64,000 bases of DNA from Paenibacillus harenae DSM 16969 (GTDB lineage Bacteria > Bacillota > Bacilli > Paenibacillales > Paenibacillaceae), in assembly GCF_000422465.1 (NCBI RefSeq), contig NZ_KE383842.1, forward strand, positions 1,199,845 through 1,263,844, read 5' to 3'. Position numbers and translations under genes: made by a program. The notes beneath the pieces were generated by a model. That model was not told where the DNA came from. It ran no database searches and saw only the letters and a list, made by a program, of their open reading frames with translations. This document shows positions 44,755 to 53,610 of the stretch, in pieces. Each line of letters begins with the position of its first letter. Positions within the stretch are counted from its first letter, which is position 1.

Positions 44755-47048
44755 TCTTCATTCACCGCCCTTCTTATAAAAAACGGCGTTTCCTGCAGGA
44801 ATCCTGGGACAACCGGCAGCTTCGCAACCCACTTGCCGCATGCTTGCCGGATTGCGGATGCAATTGCCGGAGCCAAGGTGACGGAACCGACCTCGCCAAT
44901 GCCGCGCGGTCCGTACTCGTCATATTCCGGCAGATGCTCAATCGGCTCCACATCGATGCCGCCCCTCTGATCGGCGATCGTCGGGACGAGGTAAGTATCC
45001 AGATTCCGCGTCATATAATAGCCCTTCTCCATGACGGCATCCTCCATGATCGCGAAGCCGAGCGCCATGCTGCTCCCGCCCTCGATCTGACCCAGGAAGC
45101 CCTGCGGGTTCATCACCGGCCCGGCTGCCACTGCATGGTATTGCTGAAGCACCCTGACACGTCCCGTCAACGTGTTCACCTCCGCCTTCACGGCAACAGC
45201 CGAGTAGGTATACATAAAATGCGCGCCTACCCGATCGGTAGGCGATGTCGGGAACTGAAACGCCGTCTCGCAGCGAATCGGTTCTCCCTCCGCAGCCGCC
45301 AGCTCCCGATAGGTTAATAGAAGCTGACCGCCCGAGATCGCCCGAACGCCGCCTTCGCCCAGCCGAAGCCGATCGGCAGGAAGCTCCAGGAGCTTGCCGG
45401 CCCTCTCCAGCATTTGTTCCGTAAAAGGAGCCCGAAGCCGCTGCAGCGATTTCCACATCATCGCCGTTGCGCGGGAAGCGGTCGTCGAGCCGCTCTCCGG
45501 CACGACATCGGTATCGCCGATAATAATTCGGATATCCCCGGCCGCGAGCTGGAACTGCTCGATAAGCATAAGCTCGAGCGTGGCAATCAGCCCCTGGCCA
45601 AACTCCTCATAACCGAATACCGCTTCGATTTTCCCGTCGGCCGCCAGCTCTAACCGGCCGCCCGCCGGATCCGGAATGCCGACGCCCAGACCGGCGCCGT
45701 GCATCGTAAACGCGGCTCCGATGCCGGTCTTCACCCAAGGCCCGCCCGCGCCTTGACCTTCCGGCCGGACCGTTTCTCTCTCCTGCCATAGCGAGCAGCC
45801 GCTTATCGCATCCCATACTTGATCCGCGCCTTCCGTCATCGCAATGGGCTGCTCGAACGGTCCCGGATCTTCCGGCTTCCGCATATTCAGCTTGCGGAAA
45901 GCCCACGGATCCATGGCGATTCGTTCAGCCAGCCGATCCATTTGCCCCTCCAAGGCGAAGATCGCCTGATTGCCGCCGAAGCCGCGGAATTCGCCCGACA
46001 TGCCGTTGTTCGTAAATACCGATACGCCCTTTACATCCAGATGCCCATACCGGTAAGGACCGATCACATGCTCCGTGGCGAAATTCAGCACTTCGGCGCT
46101 AAGCGTGGAGTAAGGTCCCGAATCGGAAACGATGCTTACCTGATGGGCGACCAGCTTGCCGGCCGCGTCAATCCCTGTCTTCATCGCGATCTTCATCGGA
46201 TGCCGTTTCAAGCCGGCGCGCACCGACTCCCATCTCGAATTGTGCAGCTTAACCGGCCGTCCGGTGTACAGCGCCAGCAGAGCGCCGTACGGCTGTACAT
46301 TCAGTTCATCCTTGCCGCCGAACGACCCGCCGATCGGGCTCGATACGATCCGGATATCCTCCTGCGGGATGTCCAAAATGCGGGACAGCTGCATGCGATC
46401 CATATATCCGTGCTGCGTCGGGGAGTACACGGTCAGCCTGCGGTCCTCCCCGGGGACAAACAATCCGCCTTCGGTTTCCATATAGGTGTGCATTTGACGA
46501 GGCGTCGCATAAACCTCTTCCACGATATGCGCGCAATGCTTAAAGCCTTCTTCGATATCGCCTCTTGCGAAGGACGTGCGGTGCATCGCATTCCCCTTCG
46601 GATGCAGCAGCGGCGCGTCAGCCAGAAGCGCTTGCTCCGGATCGTCCACCGCCGGCAATATGTCGTAATCCACCTCGATCATCTCGAGAGCCAGCCTGGC
46701 GGCCGCGAGCGATTCCGCGGCTACGGTCGCGACCGCATCGCCGACGTACCTGACGCGGTCCTCGCACAACACGGGCTGGTCCGGATGCGCAATGCCGAAA
46801 GCGTTGAGGCCCGGTACGTCCAGAAACGTCAGCACCGCGCGGACACCCTTCAGCTGCTTGGCTTTATCCGTGTGGATCGACCGGATGCGCGCATGCGGAT
46901 ACGCGCTTCTCAGCACAAGGCCATACAGCATGTCGTCGCTGGTCATATCCGTCAAATAAGCGAGTGAACCGGTCACTTTACCCGGCCCGTCAGGCCGAAT
47001 CCGCCATCTTCCTCCGCTTCCGGCACGATTTAACAGCATACCCTTCAC
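44751..47048 (-). CDS. pucD: Xanthine dehydrogenase molybdopterin subunit
   Basis: The large catalytic subunit, 765 residues, hydroxylating hypoxanthine and xanthine to urate. N-terminal Ald_Xan_dh domain (PDGPGKVTGSLAYLTDM, ~20-125), then the molybdopterin domain with PIGGSFGGKDELNVQPYG (~250), FRGFGGNQAIFALEGQMDRL (~350), the GSTTASRATAMMWKSL segment and the catalytic Glu in YGPRGIGEVGSVTLAPAIA (~715). Ten bases after PucC and overlapping PucE. Complete length for the family. Confidence 0.95.
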   Translation of the reverse strand: MKGMLLNRAGSGGRWRIRPDGPGKVTGSLAYLTDMTSDDMLYGLVLRSAYPHARIRSIHTDKAKQLKGVRAVLTFLDVPGLNAFGIAHPDQPVLCEDRVRYVGDAVATVAAESLAAARLALEMIEVDYDILPAVDDPEQALLADAPLLHPKGNAMHRTSFARGDIEEGFKHCAHIVEEVYATPRQMHTYMETEGGLFVPGEDRRLTVYSPTQHGYMDRMQLSRILDIPQEDIRIVSSPIGGSFGGKDELNVQPYGALLALYTGRPVKLHNSRWESVRAGLKRHPMKIAMKTGIDAAGKLVAHQVSIVSDSGPYSTLSAEVLNFATEHVIGPYRYGHLDVKGVSVFTNNGMSGEFRGFGGNQAIFALEGQMDRLAERIAMDPWAFRKLNMRKPEDPGPFEQPIAMTEGADQVWDAISGCSLWQERETVRPEGQGAGGPWVKTGIGAAFTMHGAGLGVGIPDPAGGRLELAADGKIEAVFGYEEFGQGLIATLELMLIEQFQLAAGDIRIIIGDTDVVPESGSTTASRATAMMWKSLQRLRAPFTEQMLERAGKLLELPADRLRLGEGGVRAISGGQLLLTYRELAAAEGEPIRCETAFQFPTSPTDRVGAHFMYTYSAVAVKAEVNTLTGRVRVLQQYHAVAAGPVMNPQGFLGQIEGGSSMALGFAIMEDAVMEKGYYMTRNLDTYLVPTIADQRGGIDVEPIEHLPEYDEYGPRGIGEVGSVTLAPAIASAIRQACGKWVAKLPVVPGFLQETPFFIRRAVNEE

Positions 47049-47058
47049 CCCTCCTGCC

Positions 47059-47967
47059 TTATGTTACGCTGCTTGCCGCTTTCCACAATTCGGTTACGAT
47101 CACATTCGCAGCCGTCTGCTTGCGGTATGCAGCGGATGCAAATACATCTTCTCTCGGTGCGTATAACGTCATCATTCGTTCATATAAGTGCGTTAGGAGC
47201 TGTTCGTCTACCGGCAGTCCGATAATCTCCCTTTCCGCTTCGATTAATCTTCTCGGAACGGTCTGACCGCCGCCCGCCGCAATCTGAATAGCGTCGATCG
47301 TCCCTGCTCCGCTAAGCCATCCGCTTACAGCGGCCGTGACGACCGACGGCGTAAACGCTTCGCGGCGGCCGATCTTATGATAAGCGCAAAAACGCCTTGT
47401 CTTCGCATTCATATCGTCTTGACGGACTTGAAACGGCAGCTTGATATGGAGAAGCAGCCGGTCATTCCGGTAGCCCGGCTGCATTGCCGCCTGCAGCCAA
47501 TCCGACAATTCCTCCTGCTGCGTCCCTGCACCCGAGTACCACACAAGCGCGGCATCATATGCCAGCAAGGCAGTGATCGAATCTCCTACGAGCGAGGCGA
47601 CGTTCCCGCCGATCGTGGCCTGGTTGCGGACGGATGGCGCCGCAACCTGCCGGACGGCTTCCGTCACCATCGGGAAGCTTCGCTGCAGCAGCGCATGAGT
47701 ACGGCAGGCCTGCAGCGTCGTTAGAGAGCCTACGATTAGACCGCTTTCGCCGACTCGTATGTCATTCAATCCGCTAATGCCGCTCAGGTTTATCAAATGC
47801 AGGGGCACCGGGGCGGTTCCTGTCTCCCATTGGGTTCGTAGCAGCGTCACTCCTGCAGCATAGACGCTTTCTGTACCGTAGGTCTGTTTGAACTGCCAGG
47901 CTTCTTCTGCCGTATGCGGATGCCATACATGAGGAGACGACATGGTCTCCCGTACGTTCATGCCCAT
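47059..47967 (-). CDS. pucC: Xanthine dehydrogenase FAD subunit
   Basis: A 302-residue FAD-binding subunit. The FAD contacts are YAAGVTLLRTQWETG near residue 36 and RNQATIGGNVASLVGDS (~113-129). The C-terminal CO dehydrogenase flavoprotein domain begins near 190 (KIGRREAFTPSVVTAA). The ribosome binding site is GGCGGG. First intact gene after the permease relic, so the dehydrogenase subunits may depend on a promoter in or before that relic. Confidence 0.93.
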   Translation of the reverse strand: MGMNVRETMSSPHVWHPHTAEEAWQFKQTYGTESVYAAGVTLLRTQWETGTAPVPLHLINLSGISGLNDIRVGESGLIVGSLTTLQACRTHALLQRSFPMVTEAVRQVAAPSVRNQATIGGNVASLVGDSITALLAYDAALVWYSGAGTQQEELSDWLQAAMQPGYRNDRLLLHIKLPFQVRQDDMNAKTRRFCAYHKIGRREAFTPSVVTAAVSGWLSGAGTIDAIQIAAGGGQTVPRRLIEAEREIIGLPVDEQLLTHLYERMMTLYAPREDVFASAAYRKQTAANVIVTELWKAASSVT

Positions 47968-47988
47968 CGTTCCCGCCTCCCCGTTTCG

Positions 47989-48240
47989 TCAAAAACGTTG
48001 TTCCCGAACATACGGAACGCCAAGCGATTCGGGCGATCCGGCCGGTTTATTGCGATTGCGCCAGCCAAGAAACATGAGTACAAGTATCGTAACGATATAA
48101 GGAATCATTTTTAAAAAGTAGGAAGGAATGTCGCTTCCTATTAATTGTATGCGAAAGCCGAGCATATCTAGAGCACCGAAGAAATAAGCGCACAGCAGCG
48201 CGCGAATCGGGTTTAGAGAGTTGTTGAGATTTTCTGCATC
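47989..48240 (-). pseudogene. C-terminal relic of a nucleoside/sugar ABC permease
   Basis: About 70 meaningful residues: FFGALDMLGFRIQLIGSDIP, then SYFLKMIPYIVTILVLMFLG and KPAGSPESLGVPYVREQRF. This is the last helix and tail of BPD_transp_2 permeases of the BmpA/NupQ type, which import nucleosides. The other ~230 residues and the partner ATPase, permease and binding protein genes are gone. The break lies within 15 bases of a terminator. In relatives such transporters accompany xanthine dehydrogenase genes, so the import part of the cluster was deleted here. Confidence 0.72.
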
Positions 48241-48246
48241 TTGCAC

Positions 48247-48291
48247 AAAAAAATCGAATTAATGTCAATTTTATTAACATTCAATTCGATT
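48247..48291 (-). terminator. Terminator after PucB
   Basis: On the minus strand AATCGAATTGAATGT and ACATTAATTCGATT pair with one bulge and are followed by seven T. It splits the purine cluster into an upstream part (amidohydrolase, PucA, PucB) and the PucCDE-to-Add part. Confidence 0.8.
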
Positions 48292-48964
48292 GGTTCTTCG
48301 TTATTCCGCCCAAATACAATTTTTTGGCCAACTCGAAATCCGCCGGCGTATCGATATCGACTAAGCTGCAAGGTTTCGGCACAGGCAATCCGACGCCGCG
48401 ATACCGGGGCAACCGGAAAAGTCCCCGGGCACCCGAATCGCCGTCCAGTTGAAGAAGATCGCCGAACATAGACCGGGTTAACAGAGCTGGAGGCATCAGC
48501 ACAGCTTCTCCTCCTGCCTGCGTTATTAAAGACGAGGCCACAAAATCCAAATGAGTATGCTTACGCCAATAATCCGTAAGCCCGCTAACCATCTCCGCCG
48601 TCACGAACGGCTGGTCGGCCAGCGCTATGACGACCGCATCAAGCTTAGGTCGTGACGCCAGCAACGCTTGCATGCCGCTGCGGATGGAGAACGACATCCC
48701 GCGGGACGACTCCTCGCTTACAACGAGATGAACAGGAGGAATGTTCTCCCGTTGATGATCCGCGTCCTCCTCCATCCGTGATGAGAGCCACTCTGCCGGA
48801 TCATCCGGATGCACAACTATCGCTATTTCCGCAAGAGGGCTGGACAATAGGGCGCGCAGCGCCAAGCTGGCGAGCGGCCTGCCTGTCGACAGCTGCAGCG
48901 ACTGCTTGCGCGTTCCCATCCTTACGCTCTGTCCAGCCGCCAGATACAGACCCGAAATCTCCAT
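48281..48964 (-). CDS. pucB: MocA-like molybdenum cofactor nucleotidyltransferase (PucB)
   Basis: A 227-residue NTP_transf_3 protein that probably attaches CMP to molybdopterin for xanthine dehydrogenase maturation. The NTP-binding start is GLYLAAGQSVRMGTRKQSL (6-24), followed by VVIALADQPFVTAEMV (~110) and DGDSGARGLFR near 180. It overlaps the PucA frame by 164 bases. Its stop lies within the terminator. Confidence 0.88.
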   Translation of the reverse strand: MEISGLYLAAGQSVRMGTRKQSLQLSTGRPLASLALRALLSSPLAEIAIVVHPDDPAEWLSSRMEEDADHQRENIPPVHLVVSEESSRGMSFSIRSGMQALLASRPKLDAVVIALADQPFVTAEMVSGLTDYWRKHTHLDFVASSLITQAGGEAVLMPPALLTRSMFGDLLQLDGDSGARGLFRLPRYRGVGLPVPKPCSLVDIDTPADFELAKKLYLGGITKNQSN

Positions 48965-49937
48965 CTCTCACCGCCTTTCCCAGAGGCTTCGCTTGAAGTC
49001 CCGCCCGTACGGATACGAGCTCCGCCGCGATGCTGACCGCGATCTCATACGGGCCGTCCGCCCCGATCGGAAGTCCGATCGGGGCTCTCACGTTAGACGG
49101 AATAAGAAAAGTCTCGAACAGCATCCGTATCCGCTTCTTCGAGCCCAGTACCCCGATATAAGCCAGCTGGAGCGGGAGAGCAAGCCGAATCATCTCTTTA
49201 TCCTGCTGAAGATGATGGCTGCACACAATTAAATAATCCTTGGAGCATAACCCAAGGTTCTCCGCGATTTGTCCGGGAGAGCCCAAGAAGCATTCCGCTT
49301 CCGGATAAAGTTTCCGAGAGCAAAGCTCGGGACGCCAATCCGCCACCACGACAAGAAATCCGACCTGCTTCGCCAGCGGACTGATCGCTCCGGCATCGCG
49401 CCCGGCGCCGAATAGGACAAGCCGCGGTTTTGGCTGAAGCTTTACCGCCAGTATGGTCCCGGAAGCTTCGCGAGCAGCTGCGGCTTCAGGAAGCTCTCCC
49501 GCGTAACACTCGTCAGCCGCAAGAGAATAAGCCATTGTCCCGCCGCTCCAGTTCCGTTCCAGCCAAATGGACTCTCCGGAAGCCGTGCGCTTAGCTGCCT
49601 CGAGAAGCAAGCTGCGCAGCACGCCGATTACCGGCTCCAGCAGCAGCTTGATTTTGCCGCCGCAGCCAACGGCTTCCCCCCATATGACATCTTCATCCGG
49701 ATCCATATTGTAATCGATAAGAGAATAGCTGCCAGAATTCCACACCTCAGGCGCCCGCTCGATTACATCCTGCTCCAGGCAGCCGGGGCTAATCGCGCCG
49801 ACCTGCCCGCCGCTCAGCTTGATGAGCATAACCGCCCCGGTCTTGCGGTAGGAATGACCATCCACGCCAACAATTGTCGCCAGAACACACGGCTGATCAT
49901 CCGCATTCACCGCTGCCAGCACTTCATGCATATCCAT
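48801..49937 (-). CDS. pucA: XdhC-family xanthine dehydrogenase maturation protein (PucA)
   Basis: A 378-residue protein that delivers or sulfurates the molybdenum cofactor of xanthine dehydrogenase. N-terminal XdhC_CoxI region has VDGHSYRKTGAVMLI and GAISPGCLEQDVIERA. The C-terminal Rossmann domain starts RLVLFGAGRDAGAISPLA (~168) and contains IVCSHHLQQDKEMIRLAL and GPYEIAVSIAAELVSVRAG. The domain should end near 48970. The last ~55 residues are read from the pucB gene in another frame, an overlap much longer than normal, so the original stop seems lost. Confidence 0.87.
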   Translation of the reverse strand: MDMHEVLAAVNADDQPCVLATIVGVDGHSYRKTGAVMLIKLSGGQVGAISPGCLEQDVIERAPEVWNSGSYSLIDYNMDPDEDVIWGEAVGCGGKIKLLLEPVIGVLRSLLLEAAKRTASGESIWLERNWSGGTMAYSLAADECYAGELPEAAAAREASGTILAVKLQPKPRLVLFGAGRDAGAISPLAKQVGFLVVVADWRPELCSRKLYPEAECFLGSPGQIAENLGLCSKDYLIVCSHHLQQDKEMIRLALPLQLAYIGVLGSKKRIRMLFETFLIPSNVRAPIGLPIGADGPYEIAVSIAAELVSVRAGLQAKPLGKAVRDGDFGSVSGGWTERKDGNAQAVAAAVDRQAARQLGAARPIVQPSCGNSDSCASG

Positions 49938-50003
49938 CGCCGTCCCTCCTTAAAACCTTAGCCATTCTTCGGCACAAATCCGCCATCCGCCATACCCGGC
50001 GCC

Positions 50004-51329
50004 TTAAAGTCTCTCCACCAGCCTCCGCAAGGAACGGTCCGCTTCCTTAAGCACAATCCGTTTGTCCACGGTTTTCACTATTTTGTTCTCCATTACGATC
50101 TGCCCGTCGATAATAACGGTATCGACATCGCCCCGCGTCGCCGCGTATACAATCCTTGAGTGCCAATCCGCATCAAATGAAGGATAGACGTGAAAATCCT
50201 CCAAATCGAGCAGCTGCAAATCCGCCAGCTTGCCGATTTCGACGCTGCCGATCTCATTCTCCAGGCCCAGCACCCGCGCGCCTCCCATCGTCGCCATCCG
50301 AAGCACCGTCCTGGCGTTCATTACCGTGGGGCCATGTTTCACCTTCTGCATGTAAGCGGTCAGCCGCATTTCCTGAAACATATCCAGGTTGTTATTGCAA
50401 GGCGCGCCATCCGCCCCGATACCGACATCGATCCCCTGCTCCAGCAGCAGCGGAATCTCCGCGACGCCCGAAGCAAGCTTCAGGTTAGACCCCGGGCAGT
50501 GCGTCACTTTCACGCCGCGCTCGCGTATAATCCGTTTCTCTTCTTCGTCCAGCCATATGCTGTGCGCGAGAACCAGATTCGGCCTCGCGAGACCGATATG
50601 ATCGAGATACACGACGTTGCGCATGCCGCGCTCCGCTTCGACCATCGCAATTTCCCCCAGATTTTCCGAGGCATGGGTATGCACCATAACGCCGTATTCG
50701 GCGGACAAATCGCGGACTCCGATCAACAGCTCCTCCGTGCAGGAGACGACAAAACGCGGACAAAAGGCGTATTGAATGCGGCCGCCTGCCGCTCCATGCC
50801 ATTTTTCCAGCAAATCGACGCTGTCCTGAAGAGATTTTTGCGTATCTTCCTGAAGAGCGAGCGGCACCTCCGTCCCATGATCCATCATGACCTTGCCGGA
50901 TAAAGCCCGGATGCCGCTTTCTTTAATCGCCTGGAAGGCGGATTCCGTATAATTCACTGTCTCCATGTCCAAAATCGTCGTCGTGCCGCTGCGGATCAGC
51001 TCGCCAATCCCCAGCATGGCGGAATAATAGACGGAATCCTCGCTGTGCGCCGCTTCAAGCGGCCAGATCCGCTCCTTCAACCATTCGATGAGCGATAAGT
51101 CGTCCGCTCTGCCCCGAAATAACGTTTGGCACAAATGAATATGCGTTTGCACGAAACCCGGCAGCAGCACCTTGCCGCCGGCATCTATTTCCCGGTCGGC
51201 ACCGCTGATGTCTAATTTTTCGCCCATTTGACGAATACGGTTGTTTTCAATCCAAACATCGCCCTTGAAAATATGATTCTGCGCATTCATCGTCATAACA
51301 ACGGCGTTGCGAATAAGTATGCCAGCCAT
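50004..51329 (-). CDS. Amidohydrolase-family purine deaminase (MTA/SAH or guanine deaminase-like)
   Basis: A zinc amidohydrolase of 441 residues. Metal ligands are in GFVQTHIHLCQTLFRG (~62-77), HTHASEN (~210), HSIWLDEEEKRII and GIGADGAPCNNNLDMF (~313). VTHCPGSNLKLASGVA matches 5'-deoxyadenosine/SAH deaminases. Next to xanthine dehydrogenase it more likely deaminates guanine, adenine or their nucleosides. The start at 51329 follows GAGGGGG; a longer frame to 51356 is less likely. First gene of the purine cluster. Confidence 0.82.
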   Translation of the reverse strand: MAGILIRNAVVMTMNAQNHIFKGDVWIENNRIRQMGEKLDISGADREIDAGGKVLLPGFVQTHIHLCQTLFRGRADDLSLIEWLKERIWPLEAAHSEDSVYYSAMLGIGELIRSGTTTILDMETVNYTESAFQAIKESGIRALSGKVMMDHGTEVPLALQEDTQKSLQDSVDLLEKWHGAAGGRIQYAFCPRFVVSCTEELLIGVRDLSAEYGVMVHTHASENLGEIAMVEAERGMRNVVYLDHIGLARPNLVLAHSIWLDEEEKRIIRERGVKVTHCPGSNLKLASGVAEIPLLLEQGIDVGIGADGAPCNNNLDMFQEMRLTAYMQKVKHGPTVMNARTVLRMATMGGARVLGLENEIGSVEIGKLADLQLLDLEDFHVYPSFDADWHSRIVYAATRGDVDTVIIDGQIVMENKIVKTVDKRIVLKEADRSLRRLVERL

Positions 51330-51824
51330 TACCCTATTCCCCCTCGTAACAACCATTTCCCCTTACCAACAGCATATGCTTCAGCTAGAAGTGCAGGATG
51401 AAGAAAGTATTCAATTAGTAAGAAAATTCAGACTTTAGTAAACAAAGAGATTGGAATACGAGTTCGCTTGCCAACCGCGCCCTAACCCAACAAGTTTATC
51501 CGAGCCAATCAATCGGAAAGGAATTCCACTCATTTCCTTTCGTTGTGTAAGTTTAACTAACATCATAATGCAGATTATGACGTTAGGCAATACGTTTCAC
51601 TAAATTTTTTATTTGATTTGCCACAAACCTCGCCTCAATCTAACATGAATAAATTATTTTACGCGACTTCCTTATTCAAACCGTTGCCTATCAACGTAAG
51701 AATGATTTTGCTCTCGCAGCGATGGAGCTGATGTCAATCATTTATTCAACTTGTCTAGAAATGTGGATAACCCGTAGGAACATATAAATAGAAGAAATGG
51801 ATTAAGGACCACAAGGAGATGATC
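51330..51824. other. Intergenic regulatory region upstream of the purine cluster
   Basis: The divergent space between the purine cluster and the small membrane protein gene. It holds no gene and no purine riboswitch that I can see. The main feature is the 28-base imperfect palindrome at 51558-51585. Control signals of the cluster, if local, must be here. Confidence 0.5.
51558..51585. promoter_or_regulatory. 28-base imperfect palindrome, possible operator
   Basis: TAACATCATAAT and ATTATGACGTTA are inverted copies with one mismatch around GCAG. Size and symmetry suit a dimeric regulator. It lies about 230 bases ahead of the purine cluster and 240 bases ahead of 51825. Confidence 0.4.
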
Positions 51825-52130
51825 ATGAATTATTTCTGGAGATTTGTTATCATCCTGACCCTGTTTCTTTTTATACTGCCGGCCATTCTCTTCTCGGTTC
51901 TCGTCTTGGGGCTGACGGATTCGTCGAGATCAGGAACGGCGATGTTCGTCACCTCTCTGATTCTTATGATCGTGGTCTATTTATTCGATCGAAACATACG
52001 CCCTCCTCATAGAGGCAAAAAAAACGGTTTTCACCCTATTCCCCCGTCGCTAAGCGAGTTGTACCAGGAAATCATCTCCAAGGAAGGTGGAAAAGAGGAT
52101 AGTTGGGGCGAAGACGATCAATCACGTTAA
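51825..52130 (+). CDS. Small two-helix membrane protein
   Basis: An unrecognised 101-residue protein. Two hydrophobic helices (~5-30, with FVIILTLFLFILPAILFSVL, and ~40-57) are followed by a charged cytoplasmic tail ending GGKEDSWGEDDQSR. AAGGAG lies six bases before ATG 51825. Its last 9 bases overlap the end of the opposing serine hydrolase gene. Confidence 0.65.
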   Translation: MNYFWRFVIILTLFLFILPAILFSVLVLGLTDSSRSGTAMFVTSLILMIVVYLFDRNIRPPHRGKKNGFHPIPPSLSELYQEIISKEGGKEDSWGEDDQSR

Positions 52131-53048
52131 GGCCGGGATTATGTGTTCAAAAATGAGGCGGCGGGACAACATCGCGTCGTTGCGCTTCGTCACCTGCTTG
52201 CGTATGACGATGACGAGCTCATGCTCGGGCGAGACGAGTAAGTATTGCCCTCCATGGCCAAAAGCGAAGTAACAGTCGGCATGACCGTTATGTTCCTTCG
52301 GCGAATGCCACCAGTGGTAGCCGTAGCCGCCATAAATCGGCGGTTCATATTGAAGAAGGCCGCGATGATGGAGCTTTGTCGATTGCGCAACCCAATCCGG
52401 GGAGATCAGCTGCCGGGCTCCATAGCTCCCCTGCTGCGCGTACAATAGGCCAATCTTGGCAAGATCGCTGGCGTACAAGTAAAGCCCGGTACCGCCTTCG
52501 TTCACTCCGCTGCGCTCCGTCCATCTGGCCGCGCGGAATTGCAGCGGGCCGAACAAGTTCTCTTTGGCATACTGAAGCGCAGATTTCCCCGCAGCCTTCG
52601 TCAATATCGCGGACAGCAGATGAGATCCGCCCGAGTTGTAAGCAAAAGCCGTTCCCGGCTCCGAAATGAGCGGCCGCTCGAATACGAATCGCACCGGATC
52701 GTCGGATGCCCTGAACGGCTTATAGGGCTTATCGAAGTCCGGCCAGTCGAAACCGGGCGTCATCGTAAGCAGATGGGCGATGTTAATCCGGCTGAGAGCC
52801 TCGCCCAATTCGGGCGGGTGCTCCAGGAAATCAGTGATCGGCTGATTGATACCGCTCAAATCACCCCGCTCCAGCGCTATTCCGATTAAAGCGGACAAGA
52901 TGCTCTTCGTACACGAATAGAGCGGTCCGATCGTGTCTTTGCCGCGCTCATGCCATTCCGCAACGAGCCGCCCTTCCTTGTGGACAAGCACTGATTTCAT
53001 TTTCCAATCCGTCAGCTGCCGTTGCCAGTTTGCTAGAACCAGTCGCAT
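52122..53048 (-). CDS. Serine hydrolase, class C beta-lactamase-like
   Basis: A 308-residue penicillin-binding/esterase-type hydrolase without a signal peptide, so probably cytoplasmic. The nucleophile motif is PLYSCTKSILSALIG (SxxK, ~41-44), the second motif FAYNSGGSHLLSAI (YxN, ~133) and the third HGGQYLLVSPEHELVIV. AGGAGG lies 11 bases before the ATG at 53048; longer frames run into upstream non-coding sequence. Natural substrate unknown; such proteins are often esterases or peptidases. Confidence 0.85.
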   Translation of the reverse strand: MRLVLANWQRQLTDWKMKSVLVHKEGRLVAEWHERGKDTIGPLYSCTKSILSALIGIALERGDLSGINQPITDFLEHPPELGEALSRINIAHLLTMTPGFDWPDFDKPYKPFRASDDPVRFVFERPLISEPGTAFAYNSGGSHLLSAILTKAAGKSALQYAKENLFGPLQFRAARWTERSGVNEGGTGLYLYASDLAKIGLLYAQQGSYGARQLISPDWVAQSTKLHHRGLLQYEPPIYGGYGYHWWHSPKEHNGHADCYFAFGHGGQYLLVSPEHELVIVIRKQVTKRNDAMLSRRLIFEHIIPALT

Positions 53049-53149
53049 CACTCGCCTGTCCTCCTTATACAGCATTTGTACGGTAAACATGCACTGTATC
53101 TTGTATCTTCTATTATGATCGGCGCAATTGTGAAATATTAAGATAGCTG

Positions 53150-53404
53150 TCAGAAGGATGCCGATTGTTTCAAGCCATTTCTCATTTTCCGGTTTAACGA
53201 CTCCTTCGTACATAAACGAAGCACATAACGCGGCTTGCCCTCATCCGTCTCCTGCAAGAACGCTTGATCGGCAAACAGCAGAAGAAGCGCTTGTTCCGCG
53301 GCTTTGCATGCCTCCGCTTCATCGTGAAGAAGGGACACGCAAATGGTATAACACAGCGATTCGTACCGCCTGAGGATCTCAACTTTTTTCTGGAAATCAA
53401 GCAT
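53150..53404 (-). CDS. Short protein resembling sigma factor region 2
   Basis: 84 residues, helical. YESLCYTICVSLLHDEAEAC and AAEQALLLLFAD follow the pattern of ECF sigma region 2.1-2.2, the core-binding part. Residues matching the -10 recognition helix are weak and region 4 is absent. It could be a free-standing sigma-like adaptor, an anti-activator or a worn-down sigma gene. The ribosome binding site AAAGGCGG is moderate. Confidence 0.5.
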   Translation of the reverse strand: MLDFQKKVEILRRYESLCYTICVSLLHDEAEACKAAEQALLLLFADQAFLQETDEGKPRYVLRLCTKESLNRKMRNGLKQSASF

Positions 53405-53610
53405 AAGGATAGCCGCCTTTCATCAAGCATTAAAGCCCATCCTCTATTGTATCCGCAGGACAAAACGAAATAGTTACGAATTGGTTAAAGTATGAATCCT
53501 TCTTGCTTCCGCCGCGTAAGAATGGTATCCATGATGAAAGGATTATGATATTCTAGTCATTGAGCTTTTGAAGGATTTTCAAATCATTGGAAAGTTAGGA
53601 TGTTGCACCT

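Noticed and set aside
45819..46967. Plus-strand open frame of 382 codons antisense to the molybdopterin subunit
   Set aside because: It mirrors a conserved gene on the other strand, has no ribosome binding site and shows no protein family; high GC keeps the antisense frame open.
50190..50903. Plus-strand 237-codon frame antisense to the amidohydrolase
   Set aside because: Low-complexity, Arg/His/Gln-rich product typical of an antisense shadow in a high-GC gene.
51330..51824. Purine riboswitch upstream of the purine cluster
   Set aside because: The conserved three-way-junction sequence of purine aptamers is not visible on either strand.
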